Of a DNA stretch of 63,460 bases, positions 53,561 to 62,624 are shown in pieces. The stretch is from Paraburkholderia nodosa (GTDB lineage: Bacteria > Pseudomonadota > Gammaproteobacteria > Burkholderiales > Burkholderiaceae). Position numbers and translations under genes: made by a program. How positions within the stretch are numbered: the first letter of the stretch is position 1; each line of letters begins with the position of its first letter. The stretch covers positions 1-63,460 of the forward strand of contig NZ_MCNV01000038.1 of assembly GCF_001718195.1 (NCBI RefSeq). The letters run 5' to 3'. Under the pieces are notes generated by a model. The model made no database searches. It saw only the letters and a program-made list of their open reading frames with translations, and was not told the DNA's origin.

Positions 53561-54045
53561 ACGAATCAAGCCAAAAGAGAGTGCGCATTAAAAGAATAAT
53601 CAACGCGCTCCACAGGGCCGATTAGCTCAGGGATTCTCGATGAAGATAATCGGCCTTTCTCGCCTGGCTTAATGCATCGCTTCGAAAGCATTATGTAATT
53701 GTCTCGACGATATTCACGCCCCGCACATTCCTCGACGTGCGTCGAGCCTTGCCGGGCGTGGTTGTGCCATCGACGCCACGTCACTCGAATTTCGACACCA
53801 TTTTTATTTTCGGCACCCTATGATGCGGGTGTTCGATTCGCACCGCACTCACCGTACGATTTCCATTTTTTCCATTGCTATATCAACACTGGTCAATTGC
53901 GTAACTCGCAATAATCATCGGTGGATTGCTTTTCGATTTTGAATTCGCACCGAAATGGAATGCACGCATATGAGATTGCACGTCGATGGTGCCGGCCGCC
54001 TGAATTCGATGCATTGACCCACCGCCCAATCCGGAGCTTAAAAAC
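53561..54045. other. Gene-free region ahead of the porin, with a terminator
   Basis: 485 bases without a supported ORF. It begins with the terminator at 53616 and then becomes A/T-rich (53780-53960), which fits a regulated porin promoter with a long leader. The porin ribosome site GGAG is at 54033-54036. I cannot pick a reliable -35/-10. Confidence 0.5.
53616..53658 (+). terminator. Terminator after the ben-linked binding-protein gene
   Basis: Stem GGCCGATTA/TAATCGGCC (53616-53624 with 53647-53655), 22-base loop, followed by TTTCT. Probably ends the ben operon plus the downstream gene. Confidence 0.7.
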
Positions 54046-55206
54046 ATGAAAAAATCGCTACTCGCCGCGGCACTTCTGAGCGCCTTTGCTATTTCGGCGC
54101 ACGCGCAAAGCAGCGTGACCCTCTACGGCCTGATCGACACCGGTCTCGTCTACACGAACAACCAGTTCGGCCATAGCAACTGGCAGCTCAACAGCAGCTC
54201 CACGCAGAATACGGTGTTCGGCCTCAAGGGTTCGGAAGATCTGGGCGGCGGTCTGCACGCAATCTTCAAGCTCGAACAAGGCTTCCTGCTCAACAACGGT
54301 GCGCAGGCGTTCTCGGGCCTCGGCTTCGGCTCGCAAGCGTGGGTGGGCCTGCAAAGCGATCCGTACGGCACGCTGACGTTCGGCCGCCAGTTCGACGTGA
54401 TGAACGACCTCGTCGGCCCGCTCACGGCAGAATTCAACACGTGGGGCGGCAGCCTCGCGGCTCACCCGTTCGAGAACGACAACCTCGCCGCGAACTCGGT
54501 GGTCATCAACAACTCCGTCAAGTACGCGAGCCCGACCTGGTACGGCGTGACGTTCGAGACGATGTACTCGTTCAGCAACAAGGCCGGCGACTTCGCGAAC
54601 AACCGCTCGTACGGTTTCGCCGTTTCGTATAGCCAGGGCCCGCTGAACCTCGCAGCCGGCTACCTGCAGTTCAACAATGCGGGCAACAGCAGCGGCGCGG
54701 TCACCTCCAGCGACACGAGCGCGAACTTCCTGGCGGAACGTCAACGCGTCTGGTCGCTCGGCGGCAACTACACGTACGGCCCCGCGACGGTGGGTCTGGT
54801 CTGGAGCCATTCGCAGATCGACAACGCCTCAGGCGTCTACTCGTTCGGCACGGGCACCTATCTTGGCTCGAACGACGACTCGGCCGGCTCGCTCGCCGGT
54901 TCGCTGCGCCTCGACAACTTCGAAGCGAACGTGAAATACGCGCTCACGCCGGCATGGAGCGTTTCGGGTGCGTACACGTACACGCACGGCGCCTACAACG
55001 GCACGAACCCGGGCTGGAACACGGCGATGCTGCAAACGGACTACGCCGTCAGCAAGCGCACCGACTTCTACCTCGAAGGCGTATACCAGAACGTGCACGG
55101 CGCACCGCAAGGCTCGGTGCTTTCGCACGCCATGATCAACACGCTTTCGCCTTCGTCGACCGATACGCAGGTTGCCGTGACGGTGGGCATGCGTCACGCG
55201 TTCTAA
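54046..55206 (+). CDS. General porin (OmpC-like, Burkholderia type)
   Basis: 386 residues. Signal peptide through about residue 21 (ISAHA), mature QSSVTLYGLIDTGLVYTNN, FGLKGSEDLGGGLHAIFKLE, GLQSDPYGTLTFGRQ and a final beta strand ending in Phe (VTVGMRHAF), the outer-membrane assembly signal. A 16-strand trimeric porin; being downstream of the benzoate genes it might favour aromatic acids, but that is only position-based. Confidence 0.92.
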   Translation: MKKSLLAAALLSAFAISAHAQSSVTLYGLIDTGLVYTNNQFGHSNWQLNSSSTQNTVFGLKGSEDLGGGLHAIFKLEQGFLLNNGAQAFSGLGFGSQAWVGLQSDPYGTLTFGRQFDVMNDLVGPLTAEFNTWGGSLAAHPFENDNLAANSVVINNSVKYASPTWYGVTFETMYSFSNKAGDFANNRSYGFAVSYSQGPLNLAAGYLQFNNAGNSSGAVTSSDTSANFLAERQRVWSLGGNYTYGPATVGLVWSHSQIDNASGVYSFGTGTYLGSNDDSAGSLAGSLRLDNFEANVKYALTPAWSVSGAYTYTHGAYNGTNPGWNTAMLQTDYAVSKRTDFYLEGVYQNVHGAPQGSVLSHAMINTLSPSSTDTQVAVTVGMRHAF

Positions 55207-55262
55207 GTCGATTCGGCGATGACGTCCGCGGGGCATCTGTCCCCGCCGGACGTTTCCCCCTG

Positions 55263-55300
55263 CGCGGCGGGCTTCCTCTCGAACGAGGGCCCGCCGCGTT
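55263..55300 (+). terminator. Hairpin after the first porin
   Basis: 10-bp perfect stem CGCGGCGGGC/GCCCGCCGCG (55263-55272 with 55289-55298), 16-base loop, followed by TTGTC. A likely terminator of the porin transcript with a short T-run. Confidence 0.6.
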
Positions 55301-55349
55301 GTCACATCCGCATCCCTGCATCCGCTCGATCGTGTTTCCCCGATCCAGA

Positions 55350-55380
55350 TAGTTGAAATTTTCAACTATTTGACTATACT
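55350..55380 (+). promoter_or_regulatory. Promoter with a perfect palindromic MarR-type operator
   Basis: A perfect 19-mer palindrome (TAGTTGAAA-T-TTTCAACTA, 55350-55368) covers a -35 TTGAAA (55353-55358); a -10 TATACT (55375-55380) follows after a 16-base spacer. It ends 34 bases before the MarR-family gene start, so it most likely mediates autoregulation. Confidence 0.75.
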
Positions 55381-55414
55381 GGCGTCCAGCTAGCGTACGG
55401 ATGGGAGCACGCAT

Positions 55415-55843
55415 TTGTATTCGGATTTCCTCACCTTCAGGCTCGATCAAACGAGCGCGCTGCTGATGGATCGCGCCAACGCGGTCTACCGCGAGCGCTG
55501 GGACCTCGACGTGCGTGCCATGCGCGTGCTGCGCATCATCCGCGCCGAGCCGGGCATCACGCCCAAGGCCGTTTCGCAGCGCGCGCTCATCGAAAAAACG
55601 CTGCTTTCCAAAACGCTCGGCGAACTCGAATCGCGTGGTCTGATTGGCCGCGGCACGCATGCGCTAGACCGGCGCAGCGTCGTGCTGCGCGTCACGCCCG
55701 AGGGCGCGAAAGTGGCGAATGCCTCGGAAAAGGCCGGCTCGAAGCTCGAAGCCGAACTCGCGGCCGTCCTCACCGAACACGAGCGCAAGACGCTCGACCA
55801 GTTGCTCGCCAAGCTTGCGCAGAGCCTGATCGACGGTGTTTGA
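55415..55843 (+). CDS. MarR-family transcriptional regulator
   Basis: 142 residues from a TTG start supported by GGGAG 9 bases before it. Winged-helix region about 40-105 (MRVLRIIRAEPGITPKAVSQ, LIEKTLLSKTLGELESRGLI, RRSVVLRVTPEGAKV). MarR proteins are usually ligand-released repressors; the ligand here is unknown. The following genes (a 42-residue ORF and TRIC channel) are on the same strand and may be its targets. Confidence 0.88.
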   Translation: MYSDFLTFRLDQTSALLMDRANAVYRERWDLDVRAMRVLRIIRAEPGITPKAVSQRALIEKTLLSKTLGELESRGLIGRGTHALDRRSVVLRVTPEGAKVANASEKAGSKLEAELAAVLTEHERKTLDQLLAKLAQSLIDGV

Positions 55844-55899
55844 GATCGCGGCGCGCACGCCGCACATTGCACAATGAAATACGCATGAAGGAGTCGTCC

Positions 55900-56028
55900 A
55901 TGCCGCATCTGGTCGAAACCGTGGCGCCCGCCATTGGCGCGCTGCTCGACCCCACCTTACGCACCGGCCTCGAAGCGATGCTGTGCGCGGCCGCCGCCTG
56001 GCTCGGCCGCGAAAGCGAGGCGGCGTGA
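55900..56028 (+). CDS. 42-residue ORF coupled to the TRIC channel gene
   Basis: MPHLVETVAPAIGALLDP opens a 42-codon frame with a near-ideal ribosome site GAAGGAG (55887-55893) 6 bases before the ATG. Its stop shares GTGA with the start of the next gene. No family recognised; Ala/Leu-rich with an amphipathic look. It may be a real small protein or simply a translated leader that feeds ribosomes to the GTG start. Confidence 0.55.
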   Translation: MPHLVETVAPAIGALLDPTLRTGLEAMLCAAAAWLGRESEAA

Positions 56029-56747
56029 GCGTGGCACTCGGGGCGCACGTGGGCGCGCATATCAACGCTCACACGGCCTATACGGTACTCGACCTGATCG
56101 GCACATTCGCCTTCGCGATCTCTGGCGCCGTTGCCGCGCGGCAGCGGCGGCTGGATCTGTTCGGCATCGTCGTCGTGAGCTTCATGGTGGCGTGCGGCGG
56201 CGGCATCATCCGCGATCTGTGCATCGGCGCGGTGCCGCCAGCGGGGCTCGCGAACTGGGCCTACCTCGCCGTCACGCTGCTGGCTACGGGGCTGACCATT
56301 GCCGCGTATCCGCAGGTGCGGCGGCTGCGTCATCCCGTGCTGTTGTTCGATGCGATCGGTCTTGGACTCTTTGCGGTGGCAGGCGCGCAGAAGGCGCTTG
56401 CGTACAGCCAGAGTGCGGAGCCGGCCATCCTCCTCGGCATCGTGAGCGCGGTGGGCGGCGGCGTGATGCGCGACGTGCTGCTCTCGCGCGTGCCTGCCAT
56501 TCTCGAGCGCGAGATCTATGCGTCGGCGGCGCTGCTTGGAGCCGCCGTGCAGGTGGGGCTCACGTATGCGGGCTGGTCGACGTTCTGGACGCCCTGGGTG
56601 GCCGTGATTTCGTGCGTGGCGCTGCGACTGGCGGCGCTCTACTTCGGCTGGCGTTTGCCGGTTTTTCACGCTGCGCGCTCGGCTCAGCCACAAACTGCCC
56701 AGCGTGGCGACGCCGCGAAGGCCGATTCGCGGCACGACGCGCGCTAG
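56025..56747 (+). CDS. TRIC / UPF0126 family cation channel
   Basis: 240 residues from a GTG start. Seven hydrophobic helices made of two UPF0126 repeats, each with its GGGxxRD signature (ACGGGIIRDLCIG and AVGGGVMRDVLLS). Bacterial TRIC proteins form trimeric potassium channels and the family also has YicG-type exporters of glycine. Translationally coupled to the small ORF upstream. Confidence 0.88.
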   Translation: MSVALGAHVGAHINAHTAYTVLDLIGTFAFAISGAVAARQRRLDLFGIVVVSFMVACGGGIIRDLCIGAVPPAGLANWAYLAVTLLATGLTIAAYPQVRRLRHPVLLFDAIGLGLFAVAGAQKALAYSQSAEPAILLGIVSAVGGGVMRDVLLSRVPAILEREIYASAALLGAAVQVGLTYAGWSTFWTPWVAVISCVALRLAALYFGWRLPVFHAARSAQPQTAQRGDAAKADSRHDAR

Positions 56748-57164
56748 CGCCAATCACCTTACGCCATGGGTTCGAACGCGATTTCGCCCGTTCGCACCGC
56801 GCTGATCTTCGGGCCGAAGCTGCGGATGTTCGAGAGCGTCGCGTTGTGCGCGCGCGGATCGACGCCCCGTTCGCGTGCGGCTTGTCGTGCGTGGTTCTAG
56901 CGCCTGGCGTTCGCCCCGCGATGCGCCGCGCATGGTGCGGCGCGGCACGCGAAATGCTCTGCGCCACCACCGCCGTCGCGCGCATGCAACTGTGCGTCAT
57001 TCGCCGTCCAGCCAGAATGCGGCTTTCTTCACCACGCGCTATGCTTTTTGGTGCGCGATGTGGCCGGCATGAGCCCGGCCACGCCGGCTTGTCTGCACGT
57101 TCAACCACGTTATCCGCCCCGGCATGGACCGGATCAAGCAAGAAGACTCCACGAGGGAGCCAAC
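56748..57164. other. Gene-poor gap with a possible coding remnant on the minus strand
   Basis: 417 bases with no complete gene. On the minus strand, 56759-56896 reads 45 codons that look like a real protein end (NIRSFGPKISAVRTGEI, then FEPMA and stop) but the frame is closed by TAG just upstream. It is probably the tail of a lost gene. The second porin promoter should lie in 57000-57150. Confidence 0.4.
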
Positions 57165-58268
57165 GTGAAAGCGACTCTGGGCGTAGTCGTGCTGCTCGCC
57201 GCCAGTTCGGCCGCGAGCGCACAATCGAGCGTCACGATGTATGGCCGCGTGGATGGCGGCATCGAATACCTCAATCACATCGCGAACGGCAACGGCGGCA
57301 GTTCGAGCCGCTGGAGCGCCGAAGGCGGCGACTGGGGCACCAGCATGTTCGGCCTCAAGGGCACTGAGGACCTGGGCGGCGGCAGCGCCGCGATCTTCAA
57401 CCTCGAAACCGCCGTGCAGATCATGAACGGCACCACGGGCGGCGGCCGGCTCTGGTCGCGCCGTGCCTATGTGGGTTTGAAGAACGACACATGGGGGCAA
57501 CTGCAAGCCGGCCGTAATCTCTTCATCGACAGCGACGGCGTGTGGGCATTCGATCCGTTCGTGCAGCAGGCAGTGTCGTCGGCCTCGCTCGTGCGCGGGC
57601 GCAACTGGCAGCAAACGAGCAACAACGTCGAGTATCACAGCCCGGTATGGAACGGCCTCGACGTGCAGGGCCAGTATTCGTTCGGCAACCAGCCAGGCAA
57701 CTTCAACGCCGGCGCCGAAGGCGAGTTCGGCCGCTCGGACGGCATCATGCTCTCGTATCACTCGCCGCTCTTCGACCTGCGCGGCATCTACGACGAACTA
57801 CGCGATTCGAGCGGGCGCTTTTCCAACATCTTCACGGCCTCGCGCGAATACTTCGTGGGCGGCAACCTGCGCGTGCAGAAGTTCAAGATCCAGGCGGCGT
57901 ACACGCATTACTCCGCACCCGATTCGCCGCCCGGCATTTCCGATACGGCCGACCACTACTGGCTGGGCGCGACCTGGCAGGCCACCCCGAAGTGGGCGGT
58001 GACCGCCGCGGGTTTCTATATTCATGTAGGCGAGGGCGGCGGCGACGCCTCGCACGACCCCGGGAGCCACGCCATGCTCTACGCGCTCGGCGCGACGTAC
58101 AACCTCAGTGCGCGCACGTTCCTGTATGGCACGGTCGCGTATGTGGACAACAGCAAGAACGGCACGTTCTCGGTGTTCGCGACGCCGCGCGACTCGAGCA
58201 CGCCGACCAGCCCCATGGCTGGCCAATCGCAGACGGGCGCCTACGTGGGGATGATGCACGTGTTCTGA
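57165..58268 (+). CDS. General porin
   Basis: 367 residues from a GTG start preceded by GAGGGAG. Signal peptide through about residue 19 (SAASA), then QSSVTMYGRVDGGIEYLNH, FGLKGTEDLGGGSAAIFNLE, and a C-terminal strand ending in Phe (GAYVGMMHVF). Same family as the porins at 54046 and 60994 but clearly diverged. It lies 54 bases upstream of the quinoprotein dehydrogenase and may supply its substrate. Confidence 0.9.
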   Translation: MKATLGVVVLLAASSAASAQSSVTMYGRVDGGIEYLNHIANGNGGSSSRWSAEGGDWGTSMFGLKGTEDLGGGSAAIFNLETAVQIMNGTTGGGRLWSRRAYVGLKNDTWGQLQAGRNLFIDSDGVWAFDPFVQQAVSSASLVRGRNWQQTSNNVEYHSPVWNGLDVQGQYSFGNQPGNFNAGAEGEFGRSDGIMLSYHSPLFDLRGIYDELRDSSGRFSNIFTASREYFVGGNLRVQKFKIQAAYTHYSAPDSPPGISDTADHYWLGATWQATPKWAVTAAGFYIHVGEGGGDASHDPGSHAMLYALGATYNLSARTFLYGTVAYVDNSKNGTFSVFATPRDSSTPTSPMAGQSQTGAYVGMMHVF

Positions 58269-58322
58269 CGCCACGCTTTTTCCGCCATCGCAGACGACAT
58301 TCTTCGAGGAAGGGTTGAGATC

Positions 58323-60854
58323 ATGGCCAGACTATCGAAACCGCTGGGCTTCATCGGCGTCATCTCCGTGCTGTTCACCTTGCTCACGGCGGTGTATCTG
58401 CTGGCTGGCGGCGTGTGGCTCATGTCGCTCGGCGGCTCGCCTTACTACGTCGTGACGGGCGTGCTGCTGCTCGTCTTCGCGTGGCTGCTGTGGCGCGCGA
58501 GCCCCTCGGCGTTCGTGCTCTATGCGATCGTGCTGATCGGTACGGCGATCTGGGGCCTCTGGGAGTCGGGGCCGGACTTCTGGGCGCTCGTGCCGCGCTC
58601 GGGCGTGCTGGTGGTGTTCGGCATCTGGCTGCTCGTGCTCATGAGCTGGCATCTGGAGCGCCCGCGCCAGTTCGGCGTGCTTGCGCTCGTGGTCGGGCTG
58701 CTCGTATGGGGCGGCGTGCTCGTGTATGCGCATTTCAACGACCCGCAGCAGATCAACGGCTCGCTCGCGGCGGTGAGGGCCACGCCGGCGCCGAACGTCG
58801 ACGGCATCGAGCCGTCCGAATGGCCCGCTTATGGACGCGACCAGCAAGGCACGCGCTATTCCCCGCTGCAGCAGATCACGCCCGAGAACGTGCATAACCT
58901 CCAGGTGGCCTGGACCTTCCGCACCGGCGACATGAAAGGCCCCAACGATCCGGTCGAGATCACCAACGAAGTCACGCCGATCAAGATCGGCGATCTGCTT
59001 TACCTGTGCTCGCCGCACCAGATCCTGTTCGCGCTCGACGCGCAAACCGGCGAGCTCAAATGGAAGTTCGATCCGAAGCTTCAGGCCGATCCTTCGTTCC
59101 AGCACGTGACCTGCCGGGGCGTGTCGTTCGTGGACCTTTCGGCGGCGTCCGTGAACGCCGCGGCGGCGGACCTGGGAGCGACGGCGACAACGCCCGCGGC
59201 CGCATCGGACGCCGCGGCGGCTTCCGGAACCGAAGCGGGTGGGCCAGCCAGTGATCCCGCGTCGGCAACGCAAGCCGCCGCGCCCGCGAGCGCACCCGCG
59301 GCCGCAGCAACGTCTGCCGCCGCGAACGGCACCTGCATGCGACGCATCCTGCTGCCCGTGAACGACGGCCACCTGTATGCACTCGATGCGCTGACGGGCG
59401 AGCGCTGCGCGGGCTTCGGCAACAACGGCGACCTCGACCTGCAGCACGCCATGCCGGTCACGACGCCGGGCATGTACGAGCCCACCTCGCCGCCGATCGT
59501 CACGAACAAGGTGATCGTCGTGGCAGGCGCCGTGGAAGACAACTTCTCGACGCGCGAGCCCTCCGGCGTGATCCGCGGCTTCGACGTGCGCACGGGCGAA
59601 TTGCTGTGGGCGTTCGATCCGGGCGCGGCGAACCCGAACAAGATTCCGGGCCCCGGCGAGCACTACGTGTGGAATTCGCCGAACTCGTGGGCGCCGGCCG
59701 CCTACGATGCCAAGCTCGACATCGTTTATCTGCCGATGGGCGTGAAGACGCCGGACATCTGGGGCGGCGACCGCACGCCCGACCTCGAGCGCTACGCAAC
59801 GGGCCTGCTCGCGCTGCACGCGTCGACCGGCAAGCTCGCCTGGTTCTACCAGACGGTGCACCACGACCTGTGGGACATGGATCAGCCCTCGCAGCCCACG
59901 CTCGCCGACATCACCGACAAGGACGGCAAGACCGTGCCGGTGGTGTACGCGCCTGCGAAGACGGGCAACCTGTTCGTACTCGACCGCCGCACGGGCGCAC
60001 TCGTGGTGCCCGCGCCCGAAATGCCGGTGCCGCAGGGCGCGGCGCCCGGCGACCACGTCTCGGCCACGCAGCCGTTCTCGGCGCTCACGTTCCGGCCGTC
60101 GAAAAATCTCACCGACGCCGACATGTGGGGCGCCACGATGTACGACCAGCTCATCTGCCGCGTGATGTTCCACCAGCTGCGCTATGAGGGCACGTTCACG
60201 CCGCCTTCGCTGCAAGGCTCGCTGATCTTCCCGGGCAATCTCGGCATGTTCGAGTGGGGCGGCCTCGCCATCGACACCGACCGGCAGATCGCCGTGGCGA
60301 ACCCCATTGCGCTGCCGTTCGTCTCGCGGCTCATCCCACGCGGGCCGGGCAATCCGCTCGAGCCGCAGCTGGGCGCGAAGGGCAGCGGCACGGAGGCGGG
60401 CATCCAGCCGCAATACGGCGTGCCTTACGGCGTGACGCTCAATCCGTTCATGTCGCCGATCGGTTTGCCTTGCAAGCAGCCGGCGTGGGGTTATATCTCC
60501 GTCGTCGACCTGAAGACCAACCAGATCGTCTGGAAAAAGCGCATCGGCACGACGCGTGACAGCTCGCCGATTCCCGTGGCCTTCCGCACGGGCATGCCGA
60601 TGCTGGGCGGTCCGATGGTGACGGCGGGCGGCGTGATCTTCATCGGCGCGACGGCGGACAACTACCTGCGCGCCTTCGACGTGAACAACGGCAACCGGCT
60701 CTGGCAAGCGCGGCTGCCGGCGGGCGGCCAGGCCACGCCGATGACGTACGCGGTGAACGGCCGCCAGTTCGTCGTGATCGCGGCAGGCGGGCACGGCTCG
60801 TTCGGCACGAAGCTCGGCGACTACGTGATTGCCTACGCGCTGCCGAAGCAATAA
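58323..60854 (+). CDS. Membrane PQQ-dependent dehydrogenase (glucose/quinate/shikimate type)
   Basis: 843 residues. Five N-terminal helices (about 10-140) bind ubiquinone; the rest is an eight-bladed periplasmic PQQ propeller (WPAYGRDQQGTRYSPLQQIT, LFALDAQTGELKWKFDPK, WNSPNSWAPAAYD). The HHDLWDMD segment carries the catalytic Asp. It oxidises sugars or cyclic polyols in the periplasm and feeds the respiratory chain. Residues about 275-336 are an Ala/Thr/Pro-rich insert absent from the normal blade. Substrate cannot be fixed; a PQQ gene set is not in the window. Confidence 0.9.
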   Translation: MARLSKPLGFIGVISVLFTLLTAVYLLAGGVWLMSLGGSPYYVVTGVLLLVFAWLLWRASPSAFVLYAIVLIGTAIWGLWESGPDFWALVPRSGVLVVFGIWLLVLMSWHLERPRQFGVLALVVGLLVWGGVLVYAHFNDPQQINGSLAAVRATPAPNVDGIEPSEWPAYGRDQQGTRYSPLQQITPENVHNLQVAWTFRTGDMKGPNDPVEITNEVTPIKIGDLLYLCSPHQILFALDAQTGELKWKFDPKLQADPSFQHVTCRGVSFVDLSAASVNAAAADLGATATTPAAASDAAAASGTEAGGPASDPASATQAAAPASAPAAAATSAAANGTCMRRILLPVNDGHLYALDALTGERCAGFGNNGDLDLQHAMPVTTPGMYEPTSPPIVTNKVIVVAGAVEDNFSTREPSGVIRGFDVRTGELLWAFDPGAANPNKIPGPGEHYVWNSPNSWAPAAYDAKLDIVYLPMGVKTPDIWGGDRTPDLERYATGLLALHASTGKLAWFYQTVHHDLWDMDQPSQPTLADITDKDGKTVPVVYAPAKTGNLFVLDRRTGALVVPAPEMPVPQGAAPGDHVSATQPFSALTFRPSKNLTDADMWGATMYDQLICRVMFHQLRYEGTFTPPSLQGSLIFPGNLGMFEWGGLAIDTDRQIAVANPIALPFVSRLIPRGPGNPLEPQLGAKGSGTEAGIQPQYGVPYGVTLNPFMSPIGLPCKQPAWGYISVVDLKTNQIVWKKRIGTTRDSSPIPVAFRTGMPMLGGPMVTAGGVIFIGATADNYLRAFDVNNGNRLWQARLPAGGQATPMTYAVNGRQFVVIAAGGHGSFGTKLGDYVIAYALPKQ

Positions 60855-60993
60855 GCAACGCGCGGCCGCCCGGCTGCACCGGGTGGCCGCGGCTTGCGGT
60901 TTTTCCACGCGGCGGCAGGTCACAAGCACGACGCCTGCCGCCCCTCATGCAGCATGCGACGCACCGCTCGTGCGCTTCACCCGCTTTTCCCAC

Positions 60994-62031
60994 ATGAGTC
61001 GAACATTGCGCGCAGCGCGCGCCTGGGCGGTGTTGTCTGCGGCAACCTTCGCCACGTTGCACACGATAGGCGCACACGCGCAAAGCTCGGTCACGCTGTA
61101 CGGGGCGCTCGACACGAGCATCGAAGTGACGAATCCGGGCGCGGGCTGGGTCGCGCGCATGGACTCGGGCGCGTATCGCGGCTCGCGCTTCGGGCTGCGC
61201 GGCGTGGAGGATATCGGCGGCGGCATCAAGATATTGTTCGAGCTGGAAAACGGCTTCGGCTCCAACGACGGCACCTTTGCCGTAGCCAACACGATCTTCA
61301 ACCGCCAGGCGTGGATAGGACTCGGCACGCAGTGGGGCACGGTGCGCGTGGGGCGGCAATACTCGCCGATCTATATTCCGTTCAAGGGACAGCTCGACGC
61401 GTTCGGCGCGGGCACCATCGCTTCGGGCCTCAACAATCTATCGAAGATCACGCCTTATGAAAGCAACGCGATCACGTATCTGTCTCCCGACATCTACGGT
61501 TTCTCGACCACGCTGATGGCCTCGCTGCGCGATCCGTCCACGGGCAGCAACGGGCTGGCCGGCAACATCGAAACCGTCGAGTGGCGGCACGGACCGTTTC
61601 GCATCTCCTGGGCGCATCAACAGCAAAACGGCGATGGCGCGCTGCGAGCCAATCTGGGCGGCGTGTCGTATGTGCTCGGGCCGGTGACCGGGTTTCTCGC
61701 GTACTTCAATGGCGATGGCGGCACGCCGCGCAACCACAGCAACGGCGTTTCGGTCTCGGCGCGCTATGCGGTGACCTCGCGGTTTCGCGCTTCACTGGGT
61801 TACGCGTGGGTGCACGACCTCTCGGGCGCCGACAACGACGCCGACCAGTTCAGCGCCGCGTTCGAGTACGACCTTTCGAAGCGCGTGCTGCTCTACGCGA
61901 GCGCAGGGTGGCTGCGCAATCGCAATCAGGCGACCTTCACGCTGCGCGGTGTGAACGTCACCGGCCTTCCGCCGTCCTGGCCGGGTGCGCCTGTGCGCGG
62001 GGTGCAGTTCGGCATGATCGACCGCTTTTAA
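60994..62031 (+). CDS. General porin
   Basis: 345 residues from the ATG at 60994 (a GTG at 60970 is possible). Signal peptide ends near GAHA, then QSSVTLYGALDTSIEVTN, FGLRGVEDIGGGIKILFELE and a C-terminal GVQFGMIDRF ending in Phe. Outer-membrane trimeric porin, third of its family within 8 kb. Confidence 0.9.
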   Translation: MSRTLRAARAWAVLSAATFATLHTIGAHAQSSVTLYGALDTSIEVTNPGAGWVARMDSGAYRGSRFGLRGVEDIGGGIKILFELENGFGSNDGTFAVANTIFNRQAWIGLGTQWGTVRVGRQYSPIYIPFKGQLDAFGAGTIASGLNNLSKITPYESNAITYLSPDIYGFSTTLMASLRDPSTGSNGLAGNIETVEWRHGPFRISWAHQQQNGDGALRANLGGVSYVLGPVTGFLAYFNGDGGTPRNHSNGVSVSARYAVTSRFRASLGYAWVHDLSGADNDADQFSAAFEYDLSKRVLLYASAGWLRNRNQATFTLRGVNVTGLPPSWPGAPVRGVQFGMIDRF

Positions 62032-62044
62032 AGCGTACGGCTTG

Positions 62045-62194
62045 CGCCGGGCATTGCACGATAAAGTGGCGCTAGCGGACTTCCCGGGCGCGCTGATCGT
62101 GGCCTCGCACGACGCCGATTTCATCGCCGCGCTCGCGCCGACGCATACGATGCAACGGAGCCGCGAGGGATGGCGTTACGATCCCGTCATCTGA
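62045..62194 (+). pseudogene. C-terminal fragment of an ABC-F ATPase
   Basis: About 45 codons in frame to a TGA at 62192 read as the H-loop end of an ABC-F type ATPase: ALADFPGALIVASHDADFIA, then the usual short tail. No Walker A, signature or Walker B sequence precedes it, so this is a stranded fragment. Starts immediately after the third porin. Confidence 0.65.
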
Positions 62195-62624
62195 TCCATC
62201 GGATAACGAATCGTACGACCTGATACATAGTCATACTTACCGATTTCACTGCCGATCTCCCTGGAATCGGCAGGCGGTTTCACATGCGTCCATGCCGACG
62301 GATGTGACTGTACGTCGGAAGCACTCCATTCAATTGGGCGAAATGCGGGGACTTGCCCGGCCAAATTGCTCCGTTGCCTTTTGCCGATTCGCTCCTGTCG
62401 TGATGGCCGCGAAAATACGGTAAAACTTGCTTTTCTGACGTTTCCTCAGACTACGCTGCGAGCGCAACGGTCGCGGCAATAACGCCGGGAATTTCGTGGA
62501 TCTCGCGCTTCGGCGAGTGCGTTGGTCTGAGGCGATCATCTGCAATCCAAAGAAAAGGCCTCGCTCGCTAACGCTGGCGCATTCGGGCTGTCTGGCGGTG
62601 TTTGCAACGCGGAGATCGCGACGC
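62195..62624. other. Gene-free gap before the small membrane protein
   Basis: 430 bases with no confident gene. A 62-codon minus-strand frame (62176-62364, TTG start with a GGAG 5-8 bases ahead) has a plausible residue mix (KYDYVSGRTIRYPMDQ) and might be a small gene or a tail of one. Several inverted A/T stretches but no terminator I would defend. Confidence 0.35.
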
